Shown one piece after another: positions 1 through 7,783 of a stretch of 64,000 nucleotides of DNA. Below the pieces are notes generated by a model, which worked only from the letters and a program-made list of their open reading frames with translations, searched no databases and was not told the DNA's origin. A program made the translations under genes and the position numbers. Each line of letters starts with the position of its first letter. The first letter of the stretch is position 1. Source of the DNA: Paraburkholderia sp. CNPSo 3272 (GTDB lineage: Bacteria; Pseudomonadota; Gammaproteobacteria; Burkholderiales; Burkholderiaceae); the NCBI RefSeq assembly GCF_024206495.1, contig NZ_JAMBPQ010000011.1:124001-188000 (forward strand), read 5' to 3'.

Positions 1-475
1 TCCGGGTGTTGAGTGCTTCCAGAACGGACGCACTGCAGTTCATGAGCGCGAGGCGACTGTCGAGCGTCTGGACGCTCCAGCCGAGACGGCGTGCCGCCTC
101 CTCCCGATCCCCCTGACAGCGACCGACGAGCTTGGCTGCGTCGACTGCCTCCTCACCAGGCGACATATCGGAACGCTGGATGTTCTCGATGAGCGCCATT
201 TCCTCGGCTTCGAACTCGTCGACGTACTTCACCGCAACGGGCATCTCGTAGCTCTCGCCACGTTCTTCCATCGCAGCTTTGTAACGACGCCCGCCAGCGA
301 TGAGTTCGTAGAATCCATCGTCGATCGGGCGAACGAGAATCGGCGTATCAACGCCGCGAGCACGCACCGACGCACGCATCTCCTGCATCTCTGCGTCGTC
401 AAAGTACGTTCTCGGGTTACGACCGAGCTTGATGCGGGACAGCGGAAGTGTGGGTTGCTGAATAAGCTCTTGCAT
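1..475 (-). CDS. ParB-family protein, C-terminus cut by window edge
   Basis: The visible 158 codons encode the N-terminal nuclease-like/ParB fold: a DNPR-like NPRTYF motif near residue 20, then IAGGRRYKAA around residue 70 (the ParB box, usually GERRxRA) and ENIQRSDMSP near residue 100, which is the classic ENIQR motif. A ParB-type HTH begins after that (AARRLGWSVQTLD). The start is ATG at 475, with TCTGGAG eight bases upstream. The gene reads out of the window, so full length is unknown. It differs clearly from the parB at 41822-42850 and is not next to a parA here. Large plasmids often carry such a ParB in the PRTRC module together with an actin-like protein, like the one at 10017, but no other PRTRC gene is visible. 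ParB family membership is sure; the job is inferred. Confidence 0.88.
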   Translation of the reverse strand, partial: MQELIQQPTLPLSRIKLGRNPRTYFDDAEMQEMRASVRARGVDTPILVRPIDDGFYELIAGGRRYKAAMEERGESYEMPVAVKYVDEFEAEEMALIENIQRSDMSPGEEAVDAAKLVGRCQGDREEAARRLGWSVQTLDSRLALMNCSASVLEALNTR

Positions 476-542
476 AGCGGGTCTCCAGAGAGGGAACCCG
501 CGCCCCAACCGGGAAGAGGATTCCCGAAGGGTCAAAAAAGAA

Positions 543-557
543 AGGCCACGTGGGCCT
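543..557 (-). terminator. Weak intrinsic terminator
   Basis: Stem AGGCC/GGCCT with a five-base loop. On the minus strand it is followed by TTCTTTTTT (532-542). It lies between the methylase-like gene and the ParB-like gene and would uncouple their transcription. Confidence 0.45.
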
Positions 558-662
558 GTGTCGATGCGCATGAAGCGCGGTAGATATGGCAACGATAGCC
601 CGCCTGCGCATCGCGCATGGCCGGAAAGATCGCGAATACGGGATGGCTTTCAGGAAAAGGAA

Positions 663-691
663 AAGGGCCCGGACGTTTCATCCGGGCCCTT
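663..691 (-). terminator. Strong intrinsic terminator after methylase-like gene
   Basis: Perfect 11-bp stem AAGGGCCCGGA/TCCGGGCCCTT with a seven-base loop, followed on the minus strand by TTCCTTTTCC. It starts four bases after the stop codon of the methylase-like gene. Confidence 0.75.
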
Positions 692-694
692 CTT

Positions 695-1699
695 TCAAAA
701 CAGCGTGAGTTGGTCAACAACTTCGAAGATGGGGGCAGGCGCCGCAGGGAGCGTTGCGATCGCCTCCTCGAACATGTCCGCGATGTCGAGTCCCTCGGCG
801 CGCGGTTGTTCAAGCACCGCCGCTCCGCCCCCTTCGACCTCGAGCGCGTCGCTTGTCGGCGGCGCGGCGACGACGGCAGGCTGCGCGTCCGCCTCGACTT
901 CAGACTTCCCGGCCTCGGGCGCCAGCAACTCGCGCATCGCATCGAACGCCTTGCGTGCACGCAGGCGGTGACTCCAGCCGCCGAGCACGTGTGCGGGCGT
1001 AAACCAGTGTCCCCAGACCTCCATTGAGAGCGCATTGCCGTGCACGACGATGGCGGGAATGTGGAGCAACGACAGTTGCAGGTAGGCCATATGGACACAG
1101 CATGGATCGATGTCGATACAGGTTGCGTGCATTGCCTCCTGGTAGTTCAGGCCGGCATCGTGAAATGCCTCGGCTGTTGCGATGACCATGCCGCCCGCGC
1201 CGCATGCTGGTTCGTGCACGCGCGCGAATCCCTGCGCGTCGGCTCTCGCCACGGTGTCACCGCCGATCATCGCGGCCATCAGCTTCGACACGTGGTACGG
1301 GGTGAAGAACTGCCCGCTTCGTGCGTTGCCAAGGTCGAGCATCATATAGGTCTCGCCGAGTACATCGGTGAGGCCACTTCCTCGAACCCCAAGCGCGCAG
1401 GCTCCTGTCATCGTCGCGACGCGCACCTCGAATGACATCGTGAGTTCCGAAAGCATCTTCGGGAATCTCGCGACCTCGTCCGGCTTGTACTTCCCGACGA
1501 TCTCCATATAGCGCTTTTCTCGCGCATCGAACTGCGCGCGATCGACGCTGTTGCTGATCGCGAGCGCCGCCAGTTCGACAAAGTCGCGGAATACCGTGTC
1601 GAGATGATGGCCGTAGGAAAACTCGTTAATGAGCGCGACGAGGTTGCGCTGATGTTCGTCAGCCGTCTGCTCGTGCTTTCGTTGTGCATTCTTGCTCAT
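695..1699 (-). CDS. N-6 adenine DNA methylase-like protein lacking NPPY
   Basis: 334 residues, start ATG 1699 behind GGAG. It resembles the catalytic domain of type I HsdM: GQFFTP at 129-134, the SAM-binding motif I as PACGAGG at 164-170, and an acidic motif II as DIDP at 196-199. The expected catalytic motif IV (NPPF/NPPY) after GN at 221-222 is absent; the segment instead runs through SMEVWGHWFTPAHVLGGW. The last 80 residues are Ala/Pro/Glu-rich and end in an acidic tail. No HsdS or HsdR is nearby, so it is a solitary plasmid protein, either a divergent methyltransferase or a SAM-binding protein without methylase activity. A strong terminator follows. Confidence 0.8.
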   Translation of the reverse strand: MSKNAQRKHEQTADEHQRNLVALINEFSYGHHLDTVFRDFVELAALAISNSVDRAQFDAREKRYMEIVGKYKPDEVARFPKMLSELTMSFEVRVATMTGACALGVRGSGLTDVLGETYMMLDLGNARSGQFFTPYHVSKLMAAMIGGDTVARADAQGFARVHEPACGAGGMVIATAEAFHDAGLNYQEAMHATCIDIDPCCVHMAYLQLSLLHIPAIVVHGNALSMEVWGHWFTPAHVLGGWSHRLRARKAFDAMRELLAPEAGKSEVEADAQPAVVAAPPTSDALEVEGGGAAVLEQPRAEGLDIADMFEEAIATLPAAPAPIFEVVDQLTLF

Positions 1700-2057
1700 G
1701 CCGACTCCGTGAAAGAGGGGCACGGCCCCTGCGGGCGCGATGCCCCACAGGGAAAAAGAAAAACCGGCAGCGCCGGTAAGGTTCGATGCGTCGACGACGC
1801 GGGTGATCGTGCAATCGTAAGTGGAAACCACCCATCGGTTTCCGCACAAAGAAAGCCGCTACGCAGGGGCTTTCGCTTTTGGGGCACCCTCTTTATCCAA
1901 ATTTCCGTGGACAAGCCTGTGGAGAACAGTTTCCGCAACAACCTCCGGCTCGCTATCGCGCCCAAATCGGCGGCCTTTCCGGCCGAGTGAAACCCCATGC
2001 GCGCCGGAGAATGAACGCGGGCGGGCAATCGGGCCACGCTCTTGTCAGGAGATATCC
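1700..2057. other. 358-bp intergenic stretch with hairpins
   Basis: Divergent spacer between the methylase-like gene and the membrane protein at 2058. It holds the hairpin at 1763-1777, an imperfect inverted repeat at 1821-1847 and a GAAAGCC/GGCTTTC hairpin at 1851-1874 followed by GCTTTT. No convincing coding sequence was found. Confidence 0.5.
1763..1777 (-). terminator. Hairpin with T-run on minus strand
   Basis: Perfect ACCGGC/GCCGGT stem with a three-base loop, followed on the minus strand by TTTTTCTTTTTCCC. It lies upstream of the methylase-like gene (start 1699), so it could end a short leader or antisense RNA made from 1780-2050. No protein gene is seen there. Confidence 0.5.
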
Positions 2058-2777
2058 ATGCTGGATCTGAAAAAGCCGCGCGCCTGGGCAGGCTCGCTCG
2101 TTTTCGTTGTCACGGCTGCGGCGACGGTGCTTGCCGTACTATGGCTGCTTAGCTTGACCACAAGCCGTCAACCAAACGTTGCGCGCATCGTCGCTTTCTC
2201 CCTTGTGGTCGGACTGGCGCTCGAAGCCATCCGGCGAGTGAAGGTTGCAGAACTGCGCAGGAATGTCGCCAAAGCAGACGATCAGGCCGTCATGAAAGTC
2301 ACCATTAACGATATTGAAATCGGCGAGGTCCCGGAGCCACTCTTCGCCAACATGAAGCTTGTCGTCGCAAGCGATGCGCGGAACTACGCCGCACAGTTCA
2401 GTAGCATCCTGGGATCGATCTGGCGTCATACCGTCTTGACACTTGCTGTCACGGCCGCTCTGGTCAGCGTCTACTTTGCATGGCAATGGCTGGTTTATCC
2501 GGCTGACTCCGCCCGCGCTATTCTCAGTTTCGTAGCCTCGACGGAGGCACACGGAGATCCCGCGCAGAGTCTCGCGAACCGGTTGAATCTAGTGGCAAGC
2601 AGCGTCGCAAGCGTCTTTGCCATGCTCTATATGTTGCTCGGCTGCGTGAGGATGACGTTTGGCGCACCCCTCTCGGTGTCCGGAGCGTTTCATGCGGACC
2701 TTCAACGTCGCGTGCGCCTGATTCTCGGTACTCCGTCGGCGGGCGCGATGTCGTTTCGCCGAGTACGGTCGGCGTAG
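2058..2777 (+). CDS. Hypothetical four-TM membrane protein
   Basis: 239 residues. ATG 2058 is preceded by AGGAGATATCC, a clear ribosome-binding site. Hydrophobic segments lie at about residues 11-34, 40-57, 122-145 and 178-200, so four membrane spans are likely, with a soluble stretch of about 60 residues between spans 2 and 3. I do not recognise the family. It stands alone, divergent from the methylase-like gene, and is followed directly by the first copy of the GTTTAGGCGCCTAAAC repeat. Function unknown. Confidence 0.72.
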   Translation: MLDLKKPRAWAGSLVFVVTAAATVLAVLWLLSLTTSRQPNVARIVAFSLVVGLALEAIRRVKVAELRRNVAKADDQAVMKVTINDIEIGEVPEPLFANMKLVVASDARNYAAQFSSILGSIWRHTVLTLAVTAALVSVYFAWQWLVYPADSARAILSFVASTEAHGDPAQSLANRLNLVASSVASVFAMLYMLLGCVRMTFGAPLSVSGAFHADLQRRVRLILGTPSAGAMSFRRVRSA

Positions 2778-2789
2778 GTCAACCTCTCC

Positions 2790-2842
2790 GTTTAGGCGCC
2801 TAAACGCTTAAACCCGGAATTGTGCAGTTTTTGTGCAGCTTT
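2790..2842 (+). promoter_or_regulatory. KorA/KorB-like operator repeat, copy 1
   Basis: Perfect 16-bp palindrome GTTTAGGCGCCTAAAC (2790-2805), followed by a block conserved in two other copies (GCTTAAACCCGGAAT, then a GTGCAG-TTTTTGTGCAG direct repeat). It sits upstream of the plus-strand genes at 2926 and 3156. The half-sites GTTTAG/CTAAAC match those of the RK2 KorA operator (GTTTAGCTAAAC). Confidence 0.7.
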
Positions 2843-2925
2843 CCGGCGATCGTCCAATCGAAACCAGCGCCAAATTAGCTGGCTTTTCCTCGCCCATCTG
2901 GTTTGCACCGCGCGAAGATGGACCG

Positions 2926-3120
2926 ATGTCCCCGACCGCCTTCACTTCCGGTGTTGCCTCGCTTCGCCTTCGCCGCGTCCGTTACCCGACGGACGCGGCA
3001 GCCCCCTGCGAAGGCGTCGTCACCCAGCACGACGCGGACAACGAGATGGTGACCGTTCTCAATACCGACGATGGTTCTTTCTGGCACGGTCCCCAACGGC
3101 TAGTCCAGGTCGTGGCCTAG
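2926..3120 (+). CDS. Small hypothetical protein ahead of DUF1173 gene
   Basis: 64 residues from ATG 2926 (GAAGATGG just upstream); an in-frame ATG at 2833 would add 31 residues, and the start is not certain. The C-terminal half (VRYPTDA, then EGVVTQHDADNEMVTVLNTDDGS and FWHGPQRLVQV) looks like a small beta-barrel. No family recognised. It ends 35 bases before the DUF1173 start and shares the operator-bearing upstream region, so the two are probably co-transcribed. Confidence 0.5.
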   Translation: MSPTAFTSGVASLRLRRVRYPTDAAAPCEGVVTQHDADNEMVTVLNTDDGSFWHGPQRLVQVVA

Positions 3121-3155
3121 TCTGCTCGCGGCGCCCCAACCAGGAGAACCCCTTC

Positions 3156-4373
3156 ATGTTCGAAGTATCGTTCGACGGCGAGCGAGTGCCGCTCACCGAA
3201 GTTCAGGAAAATCCAGCACGTTTCGCACGCCGCCTTGAGCGCGCCAAGATTGTCCCCGGCTTCGCGCAGTGCCACTGCCGCACGGACTCGCCTCGCAAGC
3301 TCGTGATCCGCCGGTACGGCGCTCTCTTTCATCTCGCCGGCTGGCCCGACGATGGCGTGTATCACGCAGAGGGATGCGAATTCCGCAAAACTCCCGGGAC
3401 CGCTACGGGCGATGGGAGCGATAGCACCGCCGCTATCGTCATTGACACGGACGGTCTGAACGTGCGACTGGATGCCTCACAGATTCAGCGTGAAGTCGCG
3501 TCGGGACCCCGAGCGCGCAGCCAAACGACATCCAACGGCACATCGCGCCGTGCCGGTCCCCTGCTGGCCTTCATGCAAACCTTGTGGGTCAGCGCCGGCC
3601 TCAACTCATGGGCAGGTACCACCGATCACCGCAGCTGGGGCGCGGTGAACGCGATGCTACTCGGCGGACTTGGTGAAAATGCGCGGATTAATGGCGCGTC
3701 AGCTCAGGATGTCCTGCACGTCATGAGGCGATACGAGGAGAGCGAGCGCGATGCGATCAACGCGGAATTTGAAAGGTTTCTCGCCACGATAACCACCGAC
3801 GGAAAGGTATCGCGCCGCGCCCTTGTGCTCGGGGAAATTGGCGCAGTCGGCGAAACCAAATACGGAGCATCAATAACGCTGCGTCAGCGCAAGTTGCGCT
3901 ACTACGCGTCCACCGCACTCATCGAGCAGACCACAAAAAAGTATGGCCACGCATGGCGCGCAATCGCCGAATCCACGGCCCGCGTCATTGGCCTCCTGCT
4001 CGTCGAACGCACGACCAAAGGGCACCTGGTCATCATCGATCTCGCCGCTATGCTCTGTTCAGCCGCATTCATTCCCTGTGACTCGATCCACGAGGTCGCA
4101 ATGGCCAACCGGCTCGTCGGCCTAAGGCGAGTCTTCGAGAAGCCCATCCGCATGGCCGAGGGCGATCAAATGCTGCCCGATTTTGTGCTGCTCGATACCC
4201 AGCCCGCAACGCACATTGAGGTCTACGGCATGAACGGACTCGAAAGCTATGAGGAGCGCAAGGCGGAGAAGCGCTCAATGCGATTGGCTCGCGGCATCCC
4301 GACCGTAGAGTGGAATGTCGATCGCCAAACAGTCAGACAGGCCAGGCTGCCTTCACCGGTCCAGCGCACTTGA
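3156..4373 (+). CDS. DUF1173 family plasmid protein
   Basis: 405 residues; ATG 3156 follows CAGGAGAACCCC. The N-terminus has a Cys/His cluster (CHC near residues 38-40, then HAEGCEF near 74-80), as in the DUF1173 family found on large proteobacterial plasmids. The C-terminal half has hydrophobic core strands and a motif PDFVLLDT followed by IEVYGMNG, which is nuclease-like in pattern (acidic residue, then E-x-Y), but this resemblance is only a guess. Biochemical role is unknown. It is downstream of operator copy 1 and the small gene at 2926. Confidence 0.75.
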   Translation: MFEVSFDGERVPLTEVQENPARFARRLERAKIVPGFAQCHCRTDSPRKLVIRRYGALFHLAGWPDDGVYHAEGCEFRKTPGTATGDGSDSTAAIVIDTDGLNVRLDASQIQREVASGPRARSQTTSNGTSRRAGPLLAFMQTLWVSAGLNSWAGTTDHRSWGAVNAMLLGGLGENARINGASAQDVLHVMRRYEESERDAINAEFERFLATITTDGKVSRRALVLGEIGAVGETKYGASITLRQRKLRYYASTALIEQTTKKYGHAWRAIAESTARVIGLLLVERTTKGHLVIIDLAAMLCSAAFIPCDSIHEVAMANRLVGLRRVFEKPIRMAEGDQMLPDFVLLDTQPATHIEVYGMNGLESYEERKAEKRSMRLARGIPTVEWNVDRQTVRQARLPSPVQRT

Positions 4374-4405
4374 CTTCGTCCACGCTCGGTTAGCGCTGGA
4401 TTCGA
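4370..4405 (+). promoter_or_regulatory. ACTTGACTTC promoter element, weak copy
   Basis: TTGACT (4370-4375) is followed after 15 bases by TAGCGCTGGATTCGA, a partial match to the YARACTGGNNTCA block of the other copies. It is upstream of the gene at 4475. Confidence 0.4.
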
Positions 4406-4474
4406 TCCGGCCCGGTTCAGCAGAATCGCCAGAACCAACCTCGATCTCTCTATCCGACGCGAGTAACAGCGAAA

Positions 4475-5056
4475 GTGAACGACACAATCGAAACAGAAGC
4501 CAGCGACGGCCGTAAATTCGCCCACCAGAGAAATTGCTGGGACGGCCGCGCCGTCTGCGTCGCCGCCATCGCGCCTGCTACAACAGCGCGGCCCGACGAC
4601 ACGTGCAAATGCCGACGGCTTGGAGACTGGAAGGGTTTCCATCATCCCCTGTGCGATAAAGCCTACGAAGACGAGGTCGCTCTACCAGCGGAGATCGCCC
4701 CGCCCCAAGGAATCGAAGCAACGTTGGAAACCGACGCGCTCTGCAGATGCACACCTAAACCATCGCGACAACGAGCAGCACGATTGCTGGGGACCCTCGC
4801 GGCCGCGCACTTTGATCTTCGGAAAATTTCGCCCTCCAACGAACGAACCGCCGTTTCGGCCGCGCTGGACGAGGCAGAGCGGCTGGCCCGCGAAGTCATC
4901 GACAACCCTGTCCCAGACTCCGTGCGAGCCGCCCTCGAACGCATGTGCACGCCTCTGGATCAGTCCTGGCTCTCCGGCGCAACAGCGCAGGCGGACGCTC
5001 GTTGCATGAAAGTGATCCGCGAATACGTCCTTGGCGGCAAGGCGGCGCGAGGCTGA
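4475..5056 (+). CDS. Hypothetical Cys-containing protein
   Basis: 193 residues from GTG 4475; no ATG or clear ribosome-binding site fits, so the start is uncertain. The N-terminal part contains CWDGRAVC and a CKC...HHPLC arrangement (about residues 44-60) that could bind metal; the C-terminal part is alpha-helical with an Ala/Arg-rich run. It ends three bases before the Gp37/Gp68-like gene, whose ribosome-binding site lies inside its last codons, so the two are probably translated from one mRNA. Function unknown. Confidence 0.6.
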   Translation: MNDTIETEASDGRKFAHQRNCWDGRAVCVAAIAPATTARPDDTCKCRRLGDWKGFHHPLCDKAYEDEVALPAEIAPPQGIEATLETDALCRCTPKPSRQRAARLLGTLAAAHFDLRKISPSNERTAVSAALDEAERLAREVIDNPVPDSVRAALERMCTPLDQSWLSGATAQADARCMKVIREYVLGGKAARG

Positions 5057-5058
5057 AG

Positions 5059-6123
5059 ATGGAAAATACAACGATCGAGTGGGCCGACCACACTTTCAAT
5101 CCGTTTGTTGGCTGCACCAAAGTCTCGCCAGGGTGCGACCACTGCTACGCCGAACAGCTGCTGGACAAGCGGCTGCACAAAGTCGTTTGGGGCGCGGGCC
5201 AGCGACGTCTTCGGACTAGCGCTACCACCTGGCGCGAGCCGCTGAAGTGGAACGCGCGGCACGCAGAATTCTTCGCAACGCATGGCCGACGCCAGCGCGT
5301 GTTCTGCGCCTCGCTCGCCGACGTGTTTGATAACGCCATCGATCCGGCGTGGCGCGTTGAACTGTTCGAGCTCATAGCGCAGACGCCAAACCTTGACTGG
5401 CTACTGCTGACCAAGCGAATCGGCAATGCCCGCGCCATGCTTAACGACGTCATCGACGAGTTGTCGCACGGCCTAAACACGTGGGACGAGCTCCCGTGGC
5501 CGGGGGTCTGGCTCGGCGCGACCGTCGTGAATCAGGAAGAAGCGGACCGCGACATCCCCAAGCTGCTCGAGGTGCCCGCGCGCATCAAGTTTCTGAGCAT
5601 GGAGCCACTGCTCGGTCCCGTCGACATCAACGACTGGCTCGTACCGGGCTTTCCCCATTGCACAGGGTTCGAGCAAGGCGGGAGCATGGACAACGGATAT
5701 TGCGGCCTTTGTGCTGGCCATAGAAGTGACCCGATTCACCAACAAGGCATGCATGACTTCGTCGACTGGGTCATCTGCGGCGGCGAGAGCGGTCCACATG
5801 CCCGTCCGATGCATCCCGGCTGGGTCCGCGATATCCGCGAGCAGTGCGCGAAGGCTGGCGTTGCGTTTCTGTTCAAACAGTGGGGTGAGTGGGCACCCAG
5901 GGAGAACTTCGCCGGCCCTCTGATACGCGCCGAGCGAACTGCGGTTTGGTCCGGCCACGGATGGCGTTTCGACGCCACGACGCCGACCGTGGCCGGCGGC
6001 CTGCGCCGCGACGACGAACCGACGCTTTCTCGGTGCGGCAAAAAGAACGCCGGAAGGACGCTCGACGGCCGCACATATGACGGCTTTCCAGAGCTCCGCA
6101 ACTCCTTTCTAGACAAGCCGTAG
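5059..6123 (+). CDS. Phage Gp37/Gp68 family (DUF5131) protein
   Basis: 354 residues, ATG 5059 behind GAGGCTGAAG. The N-terminus has the family signature: IEWADHTFNPFVGC with C19, C26 and C29 in a Cx6CxxCY arrangement. Further conserved stretches are FCASLADVFD, WLLLTKR, WLGATVVNQEEAD, FLSMEPLLGPV and WVICGGESGPHARPMHPGW. The three cysteines suggest an Fe-S, radical-SAM-like fold related to spore photoproduct lyase. This family is common on phages and plasmids and its substrate is unknown. Length is normal and all motifs are intact. Confidence 0.88.
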   Translation: MENTTIEWADHTFNPFVGCTKVSPGCDHCYAEQLLDKRLHKVVWGAGQRRLRTSATTWREPLKWNARHAEFFATHGRRQRVFCASLADVFDNAIDPAWRVELFELIAQTPNLDWLLLTKRIGNARAMLNDVIDELSHGLNTWDELPWPGVWLGATVVNQEEADRDIPKLLEVPARIKFLSMEPLLGPVDINDWLVPGFPHCTGFEQGGSMDNGYCGLCAGHRSDPIHQQGMHDFVDWVICGGESGPHARPMHPGWVRDIREQCAKAGVAFLFKQWGEWAPRENFAGPLIRAERTAVWSGHGWRFDATTPTVAGGLRRDDEPTLSRCGKKNAGRTLDGRTYDGFPELRNSFLDKP

Positions 6124-6162
6124 ACGTTGAAACCATCACACTATGTAAACAAGGAGAGCCGT

Positions 6163-6753
6163 GTGAGCAGCAATTGGAGTAAATGGGTTGATCCAGAAGA
6201 ACTATATGAAATCGGGGCCAACATTCCTTCCGAGAATTACCCAGCGAGAAAGGGCACTGGCAATTTTCTGAAGGAATTGGTTGCTCTGCGCGGCTTGGAG
6301 TGGGTCCGAGAAACGATGATTTTCTATCATGCCGATATGGTCCGGGGGGCCCGCACCCGTCCGCACGTCTACGTGTCCTTCTATAAGTGGATGCTCGACG
6401 AGGAAATCTGGTCCTCGTTGGACGCACTAGCGAGGGCAGTGAAGATCCCCGCGGCTCGCCTGCGCAAGGCGCTCTTCCTCGCTGAATTCCCCGAGGAGAT
6501 CGCCGATCTCTTTTTTCACGAAAAGCTCACGCCCCAACTGGCCAAGGCACTTTCGGCCCTCACCTCCACCGTAGCAAAAGACGATTTGATCTTCCGTGCG
6601 TCGATGATTCCAGAGTACGCAGACGTCTCCAAGAAGCTCCCTGCTCTCAAAGATGAAAACGAAGCGTGGAACCTCCGACTCGGTTTCAGTGAGGACTACG
6701 CTCCGTGGGACGAAGAGCACTCAAATAACTCCGGCGTCGATCTTCGTGGGTAG
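6163..6753 (+). CDS. Hypothetical protein, possible ParB-like HTH
   Basis: 196 residues from GTG 6163, chosen because AAGGAGA lies six bases upstream; an in-frame TTG at 6127 is less likely. The middle of the protein (LDALARAVKIPAARLRKALF, then a helix and FHEKLTPQLAKALSAL) resembles the HTH plus following helix of ParB/KorB proteins, where the domain decides DNA binding. The family is not firmly recognised. It follows the Gp37/Gp68-like gene after 39 bases. Confidence 0.6.
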   Translation: MSSNWSKWVDPEELYEIGANIPSENYPARKGTGNFLKELVALRGLEWVRETMIFYHADMVRGARTRPHVYVSFYKWMLDEEIWSSLDALARAVKIPAARLRKALFLAEFPEEIADLFFHEKLTPQLAKALSALTSTVAKDDLIFRASMIPEYADVSKKLPALKDENEAWNLRLGFSEDYAPWDEEHSNNSGVDLRG

Positions 6754-6859
6754 TTGAACCCCGCGTCCAGAGTTGCGGCCCTTGCACCGCTCACCTTGCG
6801 GCTTTGAAAACTGGCGTTGCGTGGATAATGACGGTCTACCATTCCACTAACTCCTCGCC

Positions 6860-7531
6860 ATGTACGAGCAGCTGATTCCCTGTGACCACTGCGGCGGTCG
6901 ACCGACCGTCGGTCGTTCCCAACGTCTGGTCTGCAAGCTCCCAAACCCGCAGTATGACTACACGGAGTGGGGCCGCATGTCCGGGCCTCCCCGGATCGGC
7001 GACCGACTGCCGCGTCCGCCTGAGGTCCCGAAGACCGAACCCCTGGTATGTATCTACTGCGCGGACTGCGGAATGCAAACGCCATGGGAAGCTACTGGTC
7101 GCGACGAAAAAGCCGCGATGGACCGCTGTGGAGCCGTATGGAACAGACGACTGATGCGCCCCGAAGCCGAGAAGAGCGACGTGCAGCGTCTTGTCGAGCG
7201 AGAAATTGGGGCCGCCGACATACCCGCTGTCCTCGATCTGCTATCGCGTACCGCCGGCAACTGGGAAGAGATGGGCCCGATGTTTGCGATGCTCGCTCGG
7301 CGGCTCGTGGATGCCACCGTTGTCACGTTTGACTCATGGCCAATCGACCCGGTGCTCAACGACGCGGCACGCTGGAGGAAACTGATCCAGCTCGCGAAAT
7401 GGGTTGAGATCGACGGCGAGTCGTACGCCCAGTTCCCCAAAATCTATTCGCCCGCCGAGCACGACGAGATGCTATTCGAAGACCGGATCGCCACCGCCGT
7501 CGATTCGCTGCCCGACCGCGACCGCTGGTAA
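6860..7531 (+). CDS. Lar-like zinc-ribbon protein
   Basis: 223 residues, ATG 6860. The N-terminus carries a split zinc ribbon typical of Lar/restriction-alleviation proteins: C8xxC11GGRP, then C64, C67 and C70, and the closing AAMDRCGAVWNRR (about 85-97). Lar-type proteins modulate type I restriction, but many plasmid homologues are uncharacterised. The C-terminal 120 residues are mostly helical and acidic and are not part of the short Lar domain. No good ribosome-binding site is visible. Confidence 0.65.
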   Translation: MYEQLIPCDHCGGRPTVGRSQRLVCKLPNPQYDYTEWGRMSGPPRIGDRLPRPPEVPKTEPLVCIYCADCGMQTPWEATGRDEKAAMDRCGAVWNRRLMRPEAEKSDVQRLVEREIGAADIPAVLDLLSRTAGNWEEMGPMFAMLARRLVDATVVTFDSWPIDPVLNDAARWRKLIQLAKWVEIDGESYAQFPKIYSPAEHDEMLFEDRIATAVDSLPDRDRW

Positions 7532-7545
7532 TCGTTCGGACAAGC

Positions 7546-7574
7546 AAAAAAATAACCGGCCGCTAGGGCCGGTT
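7546..7574 (-). terminator. Intrinsic terminator (minus strand)
   Basis: AACCGGCC/GGCCGGTT stem (7554-7574), followed on the minus strand by ATTTTTTTG. It is about 210 bases past the stop of the recombinase at 7784-8914, which it may serve. Confidence 0.6.
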
Positions 7575-7783
7575 GAATGGGTTCTGGGTGTTTGTTTCGA
7601 GGGGACCAGAACCTGAGAGACACGCCTTCATTGTGCCTCGCGGCCATGCCCTCTTTTTCCCCGTATCGTTGGTTCTTGAGTGCTCACTCGACGCTCCCCC
7701 TGGCCGCGTCAAGGCACTGCCATGATAGCCAGCGCGTTTTTCCCATCAGTGCGCAGCCGAACATTTCTCCAGACAAATAGCGC

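Noticed and set aside
1696..2037. 113-codon minus-strand frame over the hairpins upstream of the methylase-like gene
   Set aside because: Crosses a terminator-like hairpin, no ribosome-binding site, and low-complexity content.
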